Assembly: GCA_020641055.1 (NCBI GenBank)
Contig: CP067345.1
Location: 2,969,317 to 3,033,316, forward strand
DNA length: 64,000 bases
Source: Clostridioides sp. ES-S-0010-02
GTDB taxonomy: Bacteria > Bacillota > Clostridia > Peptostreptococcales > Peptostreptococcaceae
Direction: 5' to 3'
Both the position numbers and the translations under genes were made by a program. Under the pieces are notes generated by a model that saw only the letters and a program-made list of their open reading frames with translations, ran no database searches and was not told the DNA's origin. How positions within the stretch are numbered: position 1 is the first letter of the stretch; every line of letters begins with the position of its first letter. This document shows positions 24,148-33,209 of this stretch, piece by piece.

Positions 24148-25221
24148 TTACATTTCTAATTTATTTGAATTTATTTTTATAGTATACTCTTGTTCTAAAT
24201 TCGACAAGTTTTCATTTAAAAGCCCTTTTATTTCTCTTATATTTTTATATGCGTTATGATTTTCTTCACTGTGTTCATATTCAATTGAACTATCATTGTA
24301 TTCTTCTGACTCATCATTAATTTCTTCTATTCTTTCTTTAGATTTTATATCGCAATTAAACTTATACTTATTTACTGGTAGACTAAGACTTACTTTAGAA
24401 TTTGGAACCTCTATATCTAAATTTTTAGCAATTGGAAAATCACAATATATGCTAAAGTTGTTATCGTAATGTGAATTTCTACCTATTTTTTCTTTTATAT
24501 TTATATTTTCAGGTATATATTGTTCTACATTATTGACAAATATGTCTTCATATTCTGAAGATATATCTAATGATTCTGTTTCTATATTTACGTTTTTAAC
24601 ACCTAAGACTGATTTTGTAGATAATTCAAGATTATTGCTAGATATTAAGTTTAATGTATCTAACTTATTTATATTATTTTCAGTTATAACTCTCTCAAAT
24701 CTTCCATAAGAAGTCTTATATGTTATATTGCTTGAAGCTACATTATCATATACTAATAAAGATGAATCTACACTTGATACATTTATATCTACATTATTTG
24801 GTACATAGATTACTATTTCCCTATAATCTCCTGAAAACATATTATTTATAGATGTATTGAATAATTGGTCAAAATTTTTAATTTTTTTAACACGATTTTC
24901 ATATTTTCTTTCACCTTTTACAACTAATGTCTTATCCTTTAAAGTTACATTATATTTGTAAAATTCATTGTTTCCTCTTGTTGTCACACGTACATCTTCA
25001 CTTGAATGTCTCTTTATCGTAACATTTATATTGCCAACAGATACATCTAACTTGTCAATATTTACTTTTTCTTGATAAAGTTTATTTTCCTTTTTGAATT
25101 CAGCTTCTTTTTCGAGTCCAAAGTTTATTAAGCTTGGCATAACTAAAATCCCTGACCATGTTGTTCCAATTATACCTATTACCAATAAAACCGCAGCAAA
25201 TATGGCAAGTTTCTTATTCAT
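24148..25221 (-). CDS. DUF4097-type adhesin/regulator membrane protein
   Basis: 357 residues from the ATG at 25221; it has GAAAGGAGAAG upstream. One N-terminal membrane helix (LAIFAAVLLVIGIIGTTWSG) precedes a right-handed beta-helix-like region of short strands with repeats such as KLDVSVGNINVTIKRHSSEDV and VDINVSSVDSSLLVYD, the pattern of DUF4097. The C-terminal ~60 residues are acidic. It overlaps the stop of the HAAS-domain gene by eight bases, so it is the third gene of a PadR-HAAS-DUF4097 operon. Confidence 0.72.
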   Translation of the reverse strand: MNKKLAIFAAVLLVIGIIGTTWSGILVMPSLINFGLEKEAEFKKENKLYQEKVNIDKLDVSVGNINVTIKRHSSEDVRVTTRGNNEFYKYNVTLKDKTLVVKGERKYENRVKKIKNFDQLFNTSINNMFSGDYREIVIYVPNNVDINVSSVDSSLLVYDNVASSNITYKTSYGRFERVITENNINKLDTLNLISSNNLELSTKSVLGVKNVNIETESLDISSEYEDIFVNNVEQYIPENINIKEKIGRNSHYDNNFSIYCDFPIAKNLDIEVPNSKVSLSLPVNKYKFNCDIKSKERIEEINDESEEYNDSSIEYEHSEENHNAYKNIREIKGLLNENLSNLEQEYTIKINSNKLEM

Positions 25222-26137
25222 GTTTATCTTCTCCTTTCTTATCATCTATTTCTTCAAAATCTTTATACATTGCCTCAAAATTTATACTATCATCGTTGTA
25301 ATTATCAGATTCCTTTATATTCTCTTCTTTTTCTATATTACAATAATCATCATATAAATCTTCATTACTATCTTTATTTAAATCTTTCTCACTTAAAGTA
25401 TCCTTATTTCTTTTTTCCATCTTTTTATTTGCATTTATATAAATGTTTTTTCTCTTTATCCAATTTATATAACTGCCTAACAATTGTTTACCTAACTTTA
25501 TAACAAACAGTAAAATTTGCCATGCCAGTATCTCTAAACCTATAAATGCTATAGTCGCAAATATACAAAACATTGTAACATCTGGAACCATTGAAATAAA
25601 TTTAATCACAAATGGAATTGATATGACAAAAGCAATCAATGTACATACTAACCCAATAGCAACTGAAATAATAGCACATACAAATGCAAATGCTGGAATA
25701 ATCAATAATAAGGATAAAAATACTAATAAAATCTTTATAGCTTCTCTAGATACTCCTCCGACACCTTCTTCTATACTTGGAGTAAGCTTATCATTTACTC
25801 TTTCTTTCGATTTATTGTACTTTTCTTTAGCTTCATCTTTTAAAATAGAATAACCCTTTTTCATATCTAACTTGAATTTACTAAACTTATCATTTAAAAT
25901 ATCTGTGTTTATTATTTTTTCATCTTCAATGTTTTTTTCTTTTGTCTGTAGAATAAGTTCTCTTGCTATAGATTTTGGTGAACCAAGTGATGCTATTATT
26001 TCCATATCACTCTTTCCCTCTATAATCCCATCTACAAAATATTCTTCATAATCTCTCAATATATCATTAACTTCGCTCTCAGAAAAATCCTTTTTTAGAT
26101 AATCCTTTAAAATTTCCAGAAACTCAGTTTTATTCAA
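25214..26137 (-). CDS. HAAS-domain (DUF1700) membrane protein
   Basis: 307 residues from TTG at 26137, eight bases after GGGAGGT; the ATG two codons before is too close to that SD. Residues 1-65 form the helical HAAS/DUF1700 domain (FLEILKDYLKKDFSESEVND, then a GIIEGKSDMEIIASLGSPKS segment). Four membrane helices follow at about 137-160, 165-185, 190-207 and 210-230, and the tail is acidic. HAAS proteins are partners of PadR regulators. The TTG overlaps the PadR stop, so the pair is coupled. Confidence 0.78.
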   Translation of the reverse strand: MNKTEFLEILKDYLKKDFSESEVNDILRDYEEYFVDGIIEGKSDMEIIASLGSPKSIARELILQTKEKNIEDEKIINTDILNDKFSKFKLDMKKGYSILKDEAKEKYNKSKERVNDKLTPSIEEGVGGVSREAIKILLVFLSLLLIIPAFAFVCAIISVAIGLVCTLIAFVISIPFVIKFISMVPDVTMFCIFATIAFIGLEILAWQILLFVIKLGKQLLGSYINWIKRKNIYINANKKMEKRNKDTLSEKDLNKDSNEDLYDDYCNIEKEENIKESDNYNDDSINFEAMYKDFEEIDDKKGEDKHE

Positions 26138-26471
26138 GTTCATTACCTCCCTCATCTTCACTTATTAAAATCTCAACAGCTTTTACAAATTCTCTCCACT
26201 CTTCCATCAGATTGGATAAGTTTTCTTTTCCTAGTGAAGTTATTCTATAGTATTTTCTAGCAGGACCCTCATTAGATTCTAGTATATACGTTTCAAAATA
26301 CAAATCTTTTGTCAGTCTTCTTAGAATAGGATATATCGTTCCTTCATTTACATCTATTACTTTGGAAATATTATGTACTATTTCATATCCATACATATCT
26401 TTTTTAGATATTAGAGCAAGTACACAAATTTCTAAGACACCCTTTCTAAATTGTGTGTTCATATACTCCAT
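26130..26471 (-). CDS. PadR-family transcriptional regulator
   Basis: 113 residues. Winged helix: FRKGVLEICVLALISKKDMY then GYEIVHNISKVIDVNEGTIY, PILRRLTKDLYFETY, and a C-terminal dimer helix (LGKENLSNLMEEWREFVKAV). Its inverted-repeat target may lie just upstream. ACACAGTATTGTGTTTTACA (26484-26503) and a related ACACAGTACTATGTTTTACA (26540-26559) carry the same ACACAGTAnTnTGT core, which would give two operators at its own promoter. Confidence 0.88.
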   Translation of the reverse strand: MEYMNTQFRKGVLEICVLALISKKDMYGYEIVHNISKVIDVNEGTIYPILRRLTKDLYFETYILESNEGPARKYYRITSLGKENLSNLMEEWREFVKAVEILISEDEGGNELE

Positions 26472-26483
26472 CCTTTCTTTAAA

Positions 26484-26559
26484 TACACAGTATTGTGTTT
26501 TACAAGGTACTATGTTAAAACTTCTTATGTTTTTATAATAACACAGTACTATGTTTTAC
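26484..26559. promoter_or_regulatory. Two probable PadR operators upstream of the padR-HAAS-DUF4097 operon
   Basis: ACACAGTATTGTGT (about 26484-26497) and ACACAGTACTATGT (about 26540-26553) share an ACACAGTA(T/C)T(G/A)TGT palindrome and an identical TTTTACA tail. They lie within 100 bases upstream of the regulator gene, whose own -10/-35 should be between or under them. PadR regulators commonly bind ATGT-N8-ACAT-like repeats in their own promoters. Autoregulation is inference from position. Confidence 0.55.
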
Positions 26560-26651
26560 ACAATAGTTATTTTTTAATATTATTATTGATTAAATTCTTA
26601 TGTAAATGTATAATACTCTAATCAGATATATTTTATGAAAGTGGTGATAAA

Positions 26652-27782
26652 TTGTCTAAAACAAAAGAAGATAAAACTATATTAATCTTAACAGCTCAAT
26701 TTGGTGCTGGTCATATAAGTGCTGCAAAAGCAGTTAAAGAATGTATCATGGAAAAATATAGTAATTACAATGTTGTTATACAAAACTTTATAAATGCAAG
26801 TATACCTATGATGAATAAGCCTATGGTGAAGCTTTATGAAAACAATACAAAATATACTCCTGGATTATATAATTATTATTATTATTTTAAGAAATCGTTT
26901 GACTCAAGACATGATTTCTCTCATAAATTATATACACCTAAACTTTCTGAGTATATTTCTGATATAAATCCAGATTTGATTATCTCTACATTTCCACTAG
27001 CTGCTGCTTGTGTAAATAATTTCAAGATAAAAAACCCTGATATAAATATACCAACATTGACAGTTATCACAGATGTTGTAGACAGTATGGAATGGGTTTT
27101 TGAAAATACAGATTTATATTTTGTTCCATCTCCAGAGATAAAAAATAGATTTTTTCAAAAAGGAATAAGTCCAGATTCCATAAAAGTTACTGGTGTTCCT
27201 GTAGATAAGAGATTCCAGATTGAAAGTAAAGAACCTTGTTGTGGAAAATATAGGCTATTGCTTTTGGGTGGAGGAAGAGGTCTATTTGATATAGATGAGG
27301 ATTTTATGCATTGGATAGATGACTTCATTGAAGAACATATTAATTCCATAGAGATTACAATAGTTACAGGTAAAAATAAAAAACTATATGATAATTTAAC
27401 TCATAAAAAACCTCTAAAAAATATAAAAGTACTTGGATTTGTAAATGATATGTACAATCTGATAAAAGAATGTGACTTAATGTTGACTAAACCTGGAGGA
27501 GCAACTATATTTGAAGCAATCCAGTCTCAAACTCCAGTACTTGTTAAAATGCCAAAAGTTGGTCAAGAAATTGAAAATGCTAAATTTATAATAGATAAAG
27601 GACTTGGAATGATTTATAGTGATGACTTAGACCTAAAAAATATATTTTATAAGTTAGTATCAAATGAGTTTGATTCTATAATAAATTTTATGAAAAAGAA
27701 TCTAGAAGAATTTAAAACAGTCATTCATCCAGATGAAATTGCTGATTATATATCAGAATTAATAGATAATCAATATAATTAA
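26652..27782 (+). CDS. Glycolipid glycosyltransferase, MGDG-synthase/UgtP family
   Basis: 376 residues from TTG (26652), preceded by GTGGTGA. GT-B fold. The N-terminal MGDG synthase domain has LTAQFGAGHISAAKAV and LIISTFPL. The C-terminal donor-binding domain has LLLGGGRGLF and CDLMLTKPGGATIFEAIQSQTPVLV, with ENAKFIIDKGLG nearby. By family it transfers hexose from UDP-sugar to diacylglycerol at the inner membrane face, feeding glycolipids and teichoic-acid anchors. Monocistronic. Confidence 0.85.
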   Translation: MSKTKEDKTILILTAQFGAGHISAAKAVKECIMEKYSNYNVVIQNFINASIPMMNKPMVKLYENNTKYTPGLYNYYYYFKKSFDSRHDFSHKLYTPKLSEYISDINPDLIISTFPLAAACVNNFKIKNPDINIPTLTVITDVVDSMEWVFENTDLYFVPSPEIKNRFFQKGISPDSIKVTGVPVDKRFQIESKEPCCGKYRLLLLGGGRGLFDIDEDFMHWIDDFIEEHINSIEITIVTGKNKKLYDNLTHKKPLKNIKVLGFVNDMYNLIKECDLMLTKPGGATIFEAIQSQTPVLVKMPKVGQEIENAKFIIDKGLGMIYSDDLDLKNIFYKLVSNEFDSIINFMKKNLEEFKTVIHPDEIADYISELIDNQYN

Positions 27783-27812
27783 TTTTATTGTAAAACTTAA
27801 AATCCAAAATTC

Positions 27813-27883
27813 AAGGCAATTGAGTATGGTTTTTACATTTGAGATTTAACTCAAAATGATTTAACCATACTTAATTGCCTTTA
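27813..27883. terminator. Long bidirectional terminator between the glycosyltransferase and glutamine synthetase genes
   Basis: AAGGCAATTGAGTATGGTT pairs with AACCATACTTAATTGCCTT, about eighteen pairs, with an inner TTTGAG/CTCAAA pairing. The arms end in runs of A and T on either side. The two neighbouring genes converge on it. Confidence 0.85.
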
Positions 27884-27915
27884 TAACATCAAAATCAAAT
27901 TATTACTATTTTATT

Positions 27916-29814
27916 TTAATATATATTTTTCTTGTATTGCATATATAATTGTTGTATTTCTTCCATGCTTCTCTTTAGTTCTATTTGTAAATCCGAAGCA
28001 GTTTGATAATCTTTATTTTCTACAGCCTCTCTTACTCTAGTAAATAGTGATTCTCTAGTTAAAGTATCTTTCATAATATTAAACTTTAAGTCTGATATTG
28101 AATTCCAAACTACTTCATCAAGTGCATCCATATTTTCTTTTGTGTGTACTTTTACAATACTTCTTATCTTTTGAATTCCAGCTTCTATTATTCTAGTTTT
28201 TAATTTTTTTTGCCACTTATCTATTGCCCCAACTTTAAATGATTCTATTATACTATCAGTAAATACATCACCTTGTTTTAAAGATTTTAATTTAGAAGCA
28301 TATATTTCTAGGTTTTTCATATTTTCATAAACTGTTGCTGGAGGTGTTCCAAATCTTGCATTTCTTTCTTCTAAATTATAATGTTCAAATACATCATTTT
28401 CATCTCTATATGCTCTGTCTTTTTCTAAATAGAAACTTTCTTCTCCCACATTTTTAGATAATTCTTTTTCTAGTTCTTTAGTACTAAGTCCACTCTTAGC
28501 TGCTGCTTTTATACCATCTAACATTGTTTGATAACATCCTGCTATTACTAGGTAAGTATTAGATAGAGGACTTGGTGATCTTAATTCAAATCTTACAGTT
28601 TTTGGATTCTTTATATCTCTTATTAACCCAACAAGTACCGACCTATTTCTAGATGGCATTTCATAACTATGACCTAAAGATGTAACTATACATACAGGTG
28701 CTTCAAATCCAGGAACCAGTCTATTAAATCCATCATTAGAAGCTGTTACAATCGGATTTAATACTTCATAATTATAAAGAAGTCCCATAAGAGCTCCATA
28801 CCCTAATTCACTTAGATAGTCTTCTTTTAAATCTTTTGGAGCAAATAAGTTTTTGATACTTCCATCTTTTAATTTTGCACTTACTCCTACATGTGTATGA
28901 CCACCACTTCCTGCAACTCCATGAATTGGCTTTGCTTTAAATGTAACTTCTAATCCATGCGATGTAAATACATCTTCTATAACATCTCTTACTAATAATT
29001 CATTATCTGCCGCTTGTAGTGGTGTAGAAAACTTCCAAGAAACCTCTAATTGCTCCATAGCATGGTTTGTTTTTCCATCTATACTTATAGAACTTTGAAT
29101 TCCCCCAACCTCTTTATGAGCCATTTCAGGGCTTACACCTAGCTTTTGAAGTATTATTAAACTTTGTTCCAGACAAGTTCTTATAATACCATGAGTTCTT
29201 TTCCAGTATTGTTCTTTTAAGCTTTGTGATACATATAATTTTTCTAAGTCAGCTTTATCTTCAGGAGTATTAACCCAAAATTCGAGTTCTGTAGCTGCTG
29301 TTAACATTATTTCTTCTATATCATCTACTGAGTTTATTCCTATATTGTTTATTACATGTGGATATTCTCTAAATATTTCAAACATAGATTTCTTAAAATA
29401 TTTATCTGCTTTTTGAAGAATTCCCCTAGAACATACTTTTTTATTATCGTGTATTAGAAATGCAGGTATCTTTAATGTTCCTACAGGCAACCCTACTTCT
29501 TCATCTATGTATTCCATATTGTAATCTACATACCAATGACAACTTTTATCTGGCATTAAGTCTACTTTTGCATTATTCAATGTTGCTATATTGTAAAGTT
29601 CAACACTTGAACCATCAGTTTGTATAGCTGATTCTAAGAATTTATCTATATCCTCTAAAAATAATTCTACAGGAATTTTTTCATCTGTTGCATTTCCTCC
29701 TAAGTCAACTCCCATTAAAGAAACGAACCTTATGTTTTTATTGCTCTCTAGGATTTCTCTTATTTCTTCATTGGTATGCTTATCTTTCTCTATTACATAT
29801 AATAAACTCTCCAT
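27916..29814 (-). CDS. glnA: Glutamine synthetase family protein, long form
   Basis: 632 residues, longer than the common ~440-470-residue GlnA. Catalytic core signatures are present: KPIHGVAGSGGHTHVGVSAK (the GS ATP/metal region), NRSVLVGLIRD and FELRSPSPLSNTYLVIAG. The N-terminal beta-grasp part begins after ~30 residues, and a helical C-terminal extension of roughly 150 residues (MDALDEVVWNSISDLKFN, EIQQLYMQYKKNIY) follows. It would make glutamine from glutamate, ammonia and ATP. The tail resembles the long clostridial GS group; its role is unknown. Confidence 0.8.
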   Translation of the reverse strand: MESLLYVIEKDKHTNEEIREILESNKNIRFVSLMGVDLGGNATDEKIPVELFLEDIDKFLESAIQTDGSSVELYNIATLNNAKVDLMPDKSCHWYVDYNMEYIDEEVGLPVGTLKIPAFLIHDNKKVCSRGILQKADKYFKKSMFEIFREYPHVINNIGINSVDDIEEIMLTAATELEFWVNTPEDKADLEKLYVSQSLKEQYWKRTHGIIRTCLEQSLIILQKLGVSPEMAHKEVGGIQSSISIDGKTNHAMEQLEVSWKFSTPLQAADNELLVRDVIEDVFTSHGLEVTFKAKPIHGVAGSGGHTHVGVSAKLKDGSIKNLFAPKDLKEDYLSELGYGALMGLLYNYEVLNPIVTASNDGFNRLVPGFEAPVCIVTSLGHSYEMPSRNRSVLVGLIRDIKNPKTVRFELRSPSPLSNTYLVIAGCYQTMLDGIKAAAKSGLSTKELEKELSKNVGEESFYLEKDRAYRDENDVFEHYNLEERNARFGTPPATVYENMKNLEIYASKLKSLKQGDVFTDSIIESFKVGAIDKWQKKLKTRIIEAGIQKIRSIVKVHTKENMDALDEVVWNSISDLKFNIMKDTLTRESLFTRVREAVENKDYQTASDLQIELKRSMEEIQQLYMQYKKNIY

Positions 29815-30127
29815 CTTTTCACTCTCCTATGATTTTTGTGTAAATTTTATTTTATTAAATATACAAGATAAAATTCATTTTTCCTTATATTCATGAATTT
29901 TTCTTGCAAAATATTCGTGTTTTATTCGTGTTTTTATTTATATTATTATATATCAAGTACAAAAAGTTCGCAATATTTTTTCTTGGAAAAATATTATACA
30001 TACAATAGTTTAACATTTTTATAAATATGGGGTATACTAAAATAAAAGTATTTTTGTTTAAAAATTTAATTTAGCTTATAATATAATCTATACTAGTAAT
30101 AATACAAAAATTTAGGAGATAAACTTT
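29815..30127. other. Divergent intergenic region glnA / 3'-5' exonuclease
   Basis: 313 very AT-rich bases holding both promoters. A direct repeat ATTCGTGTTTT-ATTCGTGTTTT is at 29922-29942, with TTCATGAATTTTTCTTGCAAA before it. No terminator, riboswitch-like fold or coding frame was recognised. Confidence 0.4.
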
Positions 30128-30904
30128 ATGGAATACATAATTTTCGATTTGGAATTCAACCAAGGATTTGACAAAAAACTCAATAAAACTGTGTCCAATG
30201 AAAAATGTCCTTTTGAAATTATACAAATAGGAGCAATTAAACTGGATTCTAAATTTAATATAGTAGATACATTTAATAGCTATATTAAACCTACACTATA
30301 CAAGGCAATGCACCCTTTTATTAGTCGTATGACCAATATTAAAGACTCTGATTTTAACGATTCACCTACTTTTCCTGAGGTTTACAACAATTTCATAAAA
30401 TTCATAGCATCACACGACCCTATACTATGTGTTTGGGGGGTTGGAGATTTAAAGGAGTTATACAGAAATATCAATTATCATAAGCTAGCATCAGATATTT
30501 TACCTAAGTCTTATATTAATATTCAACAACATGCATCTAAATATTTTAATAATCCAGCAGGAAAAAGTATTGGCTTGCAAAATGCTATTTCTATATTGGA
30601 ACTTGATGAAAAAATGTCTTATCACAACGCTTTAAATGATGCATATTATACAGCGAAGGTTTTTATTAAGATATATAATCCAAGCATAGTACCTGATATA
30701 TATGTGTATACAAATATTAAATCTAAATCTATAAAGTATTCTAATAAAAAAAGAGTTGACTATGATAAATTATTTGATGAGTTTAAGAAAATTCTAAATC
30801 GTGATTTGACTAAAGATGAGAAAAAAATTATTAATTTAGCTTACAACATGGGAAAAACAAATCAATTTGAATTAGAAAACTCTAAGCAAAGAAAAAATAA
30901 GTGA
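30128..30904 (+). CDS. DEDDh-family 3'-5' exonuclease (KapD-like)
   Basis: 258 residues. ExoI motif IIFDLEFNQ (DxE), ExoII with CVWGVGDLKELYRN (Asp), and ExoIII with SYHNALNDAYYTAKVF (H-x4-D). These fix the DEDDh exonuclease group. The C-terminal 70 residues are basic. KapD in B. subtilis is related; by family this could be an RNase or DNA trimming enzyme. Single-gene unit. Confidence 0.82.
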   Translation: MEYIIFDLEFNQGFDKKLNKTVSNEKCPFEIIQIGAIKLDSKFNIVDTFNSYIKPTLYKAMHPFISRMTNIKDSDFNDSPTFPEVYNNFIKFIASHDPILCVWGVGDLKELYRNINYHKLASDILPKSYINIQQHASKYFNNPAGKSIGLQNAISILELDEKMSYHNALNDAYYTAKVFIKIYNPSIVPDIYVYTNIKSKSIKYSNKKRVDYDKLFDEFKKILNRDLTKDEKKIINLAYNMGKTNQFELENSKQRKNK

Positions 30905-30925
30905 AATTTATTTAGGTTAAAAAAA

Positions 30926-30972
30926 GGCATGTAGATTAAAAGAATAATTAACTTTAAATTTACATCTACAGC
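30926..30972. terminator. Bidirectional terminator between exonuclease and exoA genes
   Basis: GGC-A-TGTAGAT pairs with ATCTACA-GCC, and an inner TTAAA/TTTAA extends the stem. It lies between two convergent genes and has A and T runs on the two sides. Confidence 0.7.
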
Positions 30973-30996
30973 CCAATTTTTATCCTGATTAAACTT

Positions 30997-31749
30997 CTAT
31001 CTTATCTCTAATTCTACTGGACAATGGTCTGACCCCAATACCTCAGTATGTATATTTGCACTTGTCAATCTATCTTCTAATTTTTTAGATGCACAAAAAT
31101 AATCGATTCTCCATCCAGCGTTATTTTTTCTTGCATTAAATCTATATGACCACCAACTATACACTCCTTCTTTATCAGGATTAAAGTATCTATATGTGTC
31201 TATAAATCCACTATCTAATAATTTAGAGAATTTTTCTCTTTCTTCTTTTGTAAAACCTGCGTTCTTTGTATTGTTTTTAGGATTTTTTAAGTCTATTTCT
31301 TTATGTGCAACATTCATATCTCCACACACTATTACAGGCTTATGATTATCTAATTTAACTAAATAATCTATAAAGTCATCTTCCCATCTAGTTCTATATT
31401 CTAATCTCTTTAATTCAGATTGAGAATTTGGCGTATATACAGTAATAAAATAAAAATCTTCAAATTCTAAAGTTATAACTCTACCTTCCTTATCATGTTC
31501 TTCTATATTTATTCCATACATTACTTTTAAAGGCTCTTTTTTTGTAAATATAGCAGTACCTGAATAGCCTTTTCGCTCTGCATAATTCCAGTACTGAAAA
31601 TAACCTGGCAAATCTAACTCTATTTGCCCTTCCTGTAATTTAGTCTCTTGTAAGCAAAATATATCTGCATCAATATCTCTAAAAAAGTCTAAAAATCCTT
31701 TCCCAACACACGCTCTTATCCCATTGACATTCCACGATATAAATTTCAT
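30997..31749 (-). CDS. exoA: Exodeoxyribonuclease III (AP endonuclease, ExoA/Xth type)
   Basis: 250 residues, full length. Motifs of the EEP phosphatase-like fold are intact: MKFISWNVNGIRACV, IFCLQETKLQE (catalytic Glu), YSGTAIFTKKEP, VIVCGDMNVAHKEIDLKNPK (Asp and Asn), YSWWSYRFNARKNNAGWRID and LGSDHCPVELEI (Asp-His). It cuts DNA at abasic sites in base excision repair. Single gene, SD GAGTGGA. Confidence 0.95.
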   Translation of the reverse strand: MKFISWNVNGIRACVGKGFLDFFRDIDADIFCLQETKLQEGQIELDLPGYFQYWNYAERKGYSGTAIFTKKEPLKVMYGINIEEHDKEGRVITLEFEDFYFITVYTPNSQSELKRLEYRTRWEDDFIDYLVKLDNHKPVIVCGDMNVAHKEIDLKNPKNNTKNAGFTKEEREKFSKLLDSGFIDTYRYFNPDKEGVYSWWSYRFNARKNNAGWRIDYFCASKKLEDRLTSANIHTEVLGSDHCPVELEIR

Positions 31750-31884
31750 ATTCCACTCCTCATCTAAATAGCAATTTTCTATTAGTTTTTTTATTTATTT
31801 TTCTATTTGTTTTTATTTTAACATTAATATACTATAAATTTATTTTAAAATCATTATTTCTTTAATACCTAAAAGATACATACT

Positions 31885-32835
31885 TTAATCAAATTTTAAT
31901 TTTTTTGTTAATTCTTCAGGATTCATTGAAGAAACATACATATTTGTTCCAAGTTCAAATCCTCCAAGGTTATACTTTCTTGGTATTATGTGCATATGGA
32001 CATTAAAGTATGATTTTGTTTCAATTTTTGTTGGATGAGTATGGATACATAAGTTAAATGGCATATACCCATTTATATTATATAATTTTTTAAATAACTT
32101 TTCGAATATCATAGAAATCTCTTTTACATTATTATCTGTTAATTCATCAAACTTTATGTTGTCTTTAAATATTACTCTTACTTCTCCACTGTACTTAGTT
32201 GCATATGGTATAATCACTAAAAAAGCGTCTCCATTATAAACCACTCTTTTATTTAAACTTATTTCATTTTCTACCAAGTCATTATACAAAGAGCTTTTAT
32301 TACTATCATAATACTCTTTTGAAACCAACAATTCATTTGTAATTTCAGGTGGAATAAAAGACATAGATAGTATTTGAGCATGTGGATGCATCAAAGATGC
32401 TCCAGCCTTTCTCAAGAAATTTTTAAAAATACTCACATATTCTACTTTGTCATCTTTCGACAAATCTTTAAATCTATTTCTATACATAAAAAAAACATCT
32501 TCAAATTCTTTTTGATTCATATTGTAAAAACTGCTGTTATGTTTATTGCTTTCTATCATTACCTCATGAATACCATATATATCTCTTGCCAAATCATCAA
32601 TTATAGGAAATTTATTATATATAGATTTTACAAGCCAACCTTCATCACCTTTTATTTCAAATAGTGTATCTGTTGCATAAGCTTCATTTCCCTTACAAAA
32701 TGGGCATCCTTCATCGTATTCATTCGTTTCTTCTTCATCATTTGGTACATCAATTGTATCTAATGGTCTTTTCAGCCTATCAGTAGCAAATATAACAACA
32801 TCATTAGTAATTGGATCTATTCTTAATTCTCTCAT
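31885..32835 (-). CDS. galT: Galactose-1-phosphate uridylyltransferase
   Basis: 316 residues from the ATG at 32835, chosen because AAGAGGTG is seven bases upstream. Zinc/N-terminal motif CPFCKGNEAYA and the active-site LMHPHAQILS (HPH histidine) are both present. A second HTHP/HMHIIPRKYN region is near the end. It moves UMP between UDP-glucose and galactose-1-phosphate in the Leloir pathway. It stands alone, with no galK or galE beside it. Confidence 0.85.
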   Translation of the reverse strand: MRELRIDPITNDVVIFATDRLKRPLDTIDVPNDEEETNEYDEGCPFCKGNEAYATDTLFEIKGDEGWLVKSIYNKFPIIDDLARDIYGIHEVMIESNKHNSSFYNMNQKEFEDVFFMYRNRFKDLSKDDKVEYVSIFKNFLRKAGASLMHPHAQILSMSFIPPEITNELLVSKEYYDSNKSSLYNDLVENEISLNKRVVYNGDAFLVIIPYATKYSGEVRVIFKDNIKFDELTDNNVKEISMIFEKLFKKLYNINGYMPFNLCIHTHPTKIETKSYFNVHMHIIPRKYNLGGFELGTNMYVSSMNPEELTKKLKFD

Positions 32836-33209
32836 AATTAACACCTCTTAGTTAATAGCCTTTAATATAATTATATGATATTTATTGTATCTGTTAAATA
32901 AATTTATAATATTTTTTATAATTTTACATATTTAGTATTAGGTATTTTAATTTTCTAATACAAAAAAATTATAACTAATATATCCATATATTATCATACT
33001 ATAAATAAGTTTATGTACATATAATTTATTAGTATAAATACAAGTGTTTCACTGTAATTTGTTAAAAGTTTATTTTAAAGCTATATTAATTTTTTTTGAT
33101 GATTTTTACCTATAAGTATGTTATTATTATCTTGTAAAGATGTCTTGTATTCCAATATACAATTTACATAATACAATATACGTATTTAAATTAAATAGGG
33201 GGTATTAAA
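32836..33209. other. Divergent intergenic region galT / aminotransferase
   Basis: About 370 bases, AT-rich. Near the aminotransferase side a perfect palindrome TTGTAT-TCCAAT-ATACAA lies at 33145-33162, followed by TAATACAATATA, which could be a regulator site for the aminotransferase promoter. No known riboswitch shape or coding frame was recognised. Confidence 0.4.

Noticed and set aside
29815-30127. Glutamine-type riboswitch or T-box upstream of glnA
   Set aside because: No conserved core or specifier-like stem was seen in this stretch; only AT-rich promoter sequence and a short direct repeat.
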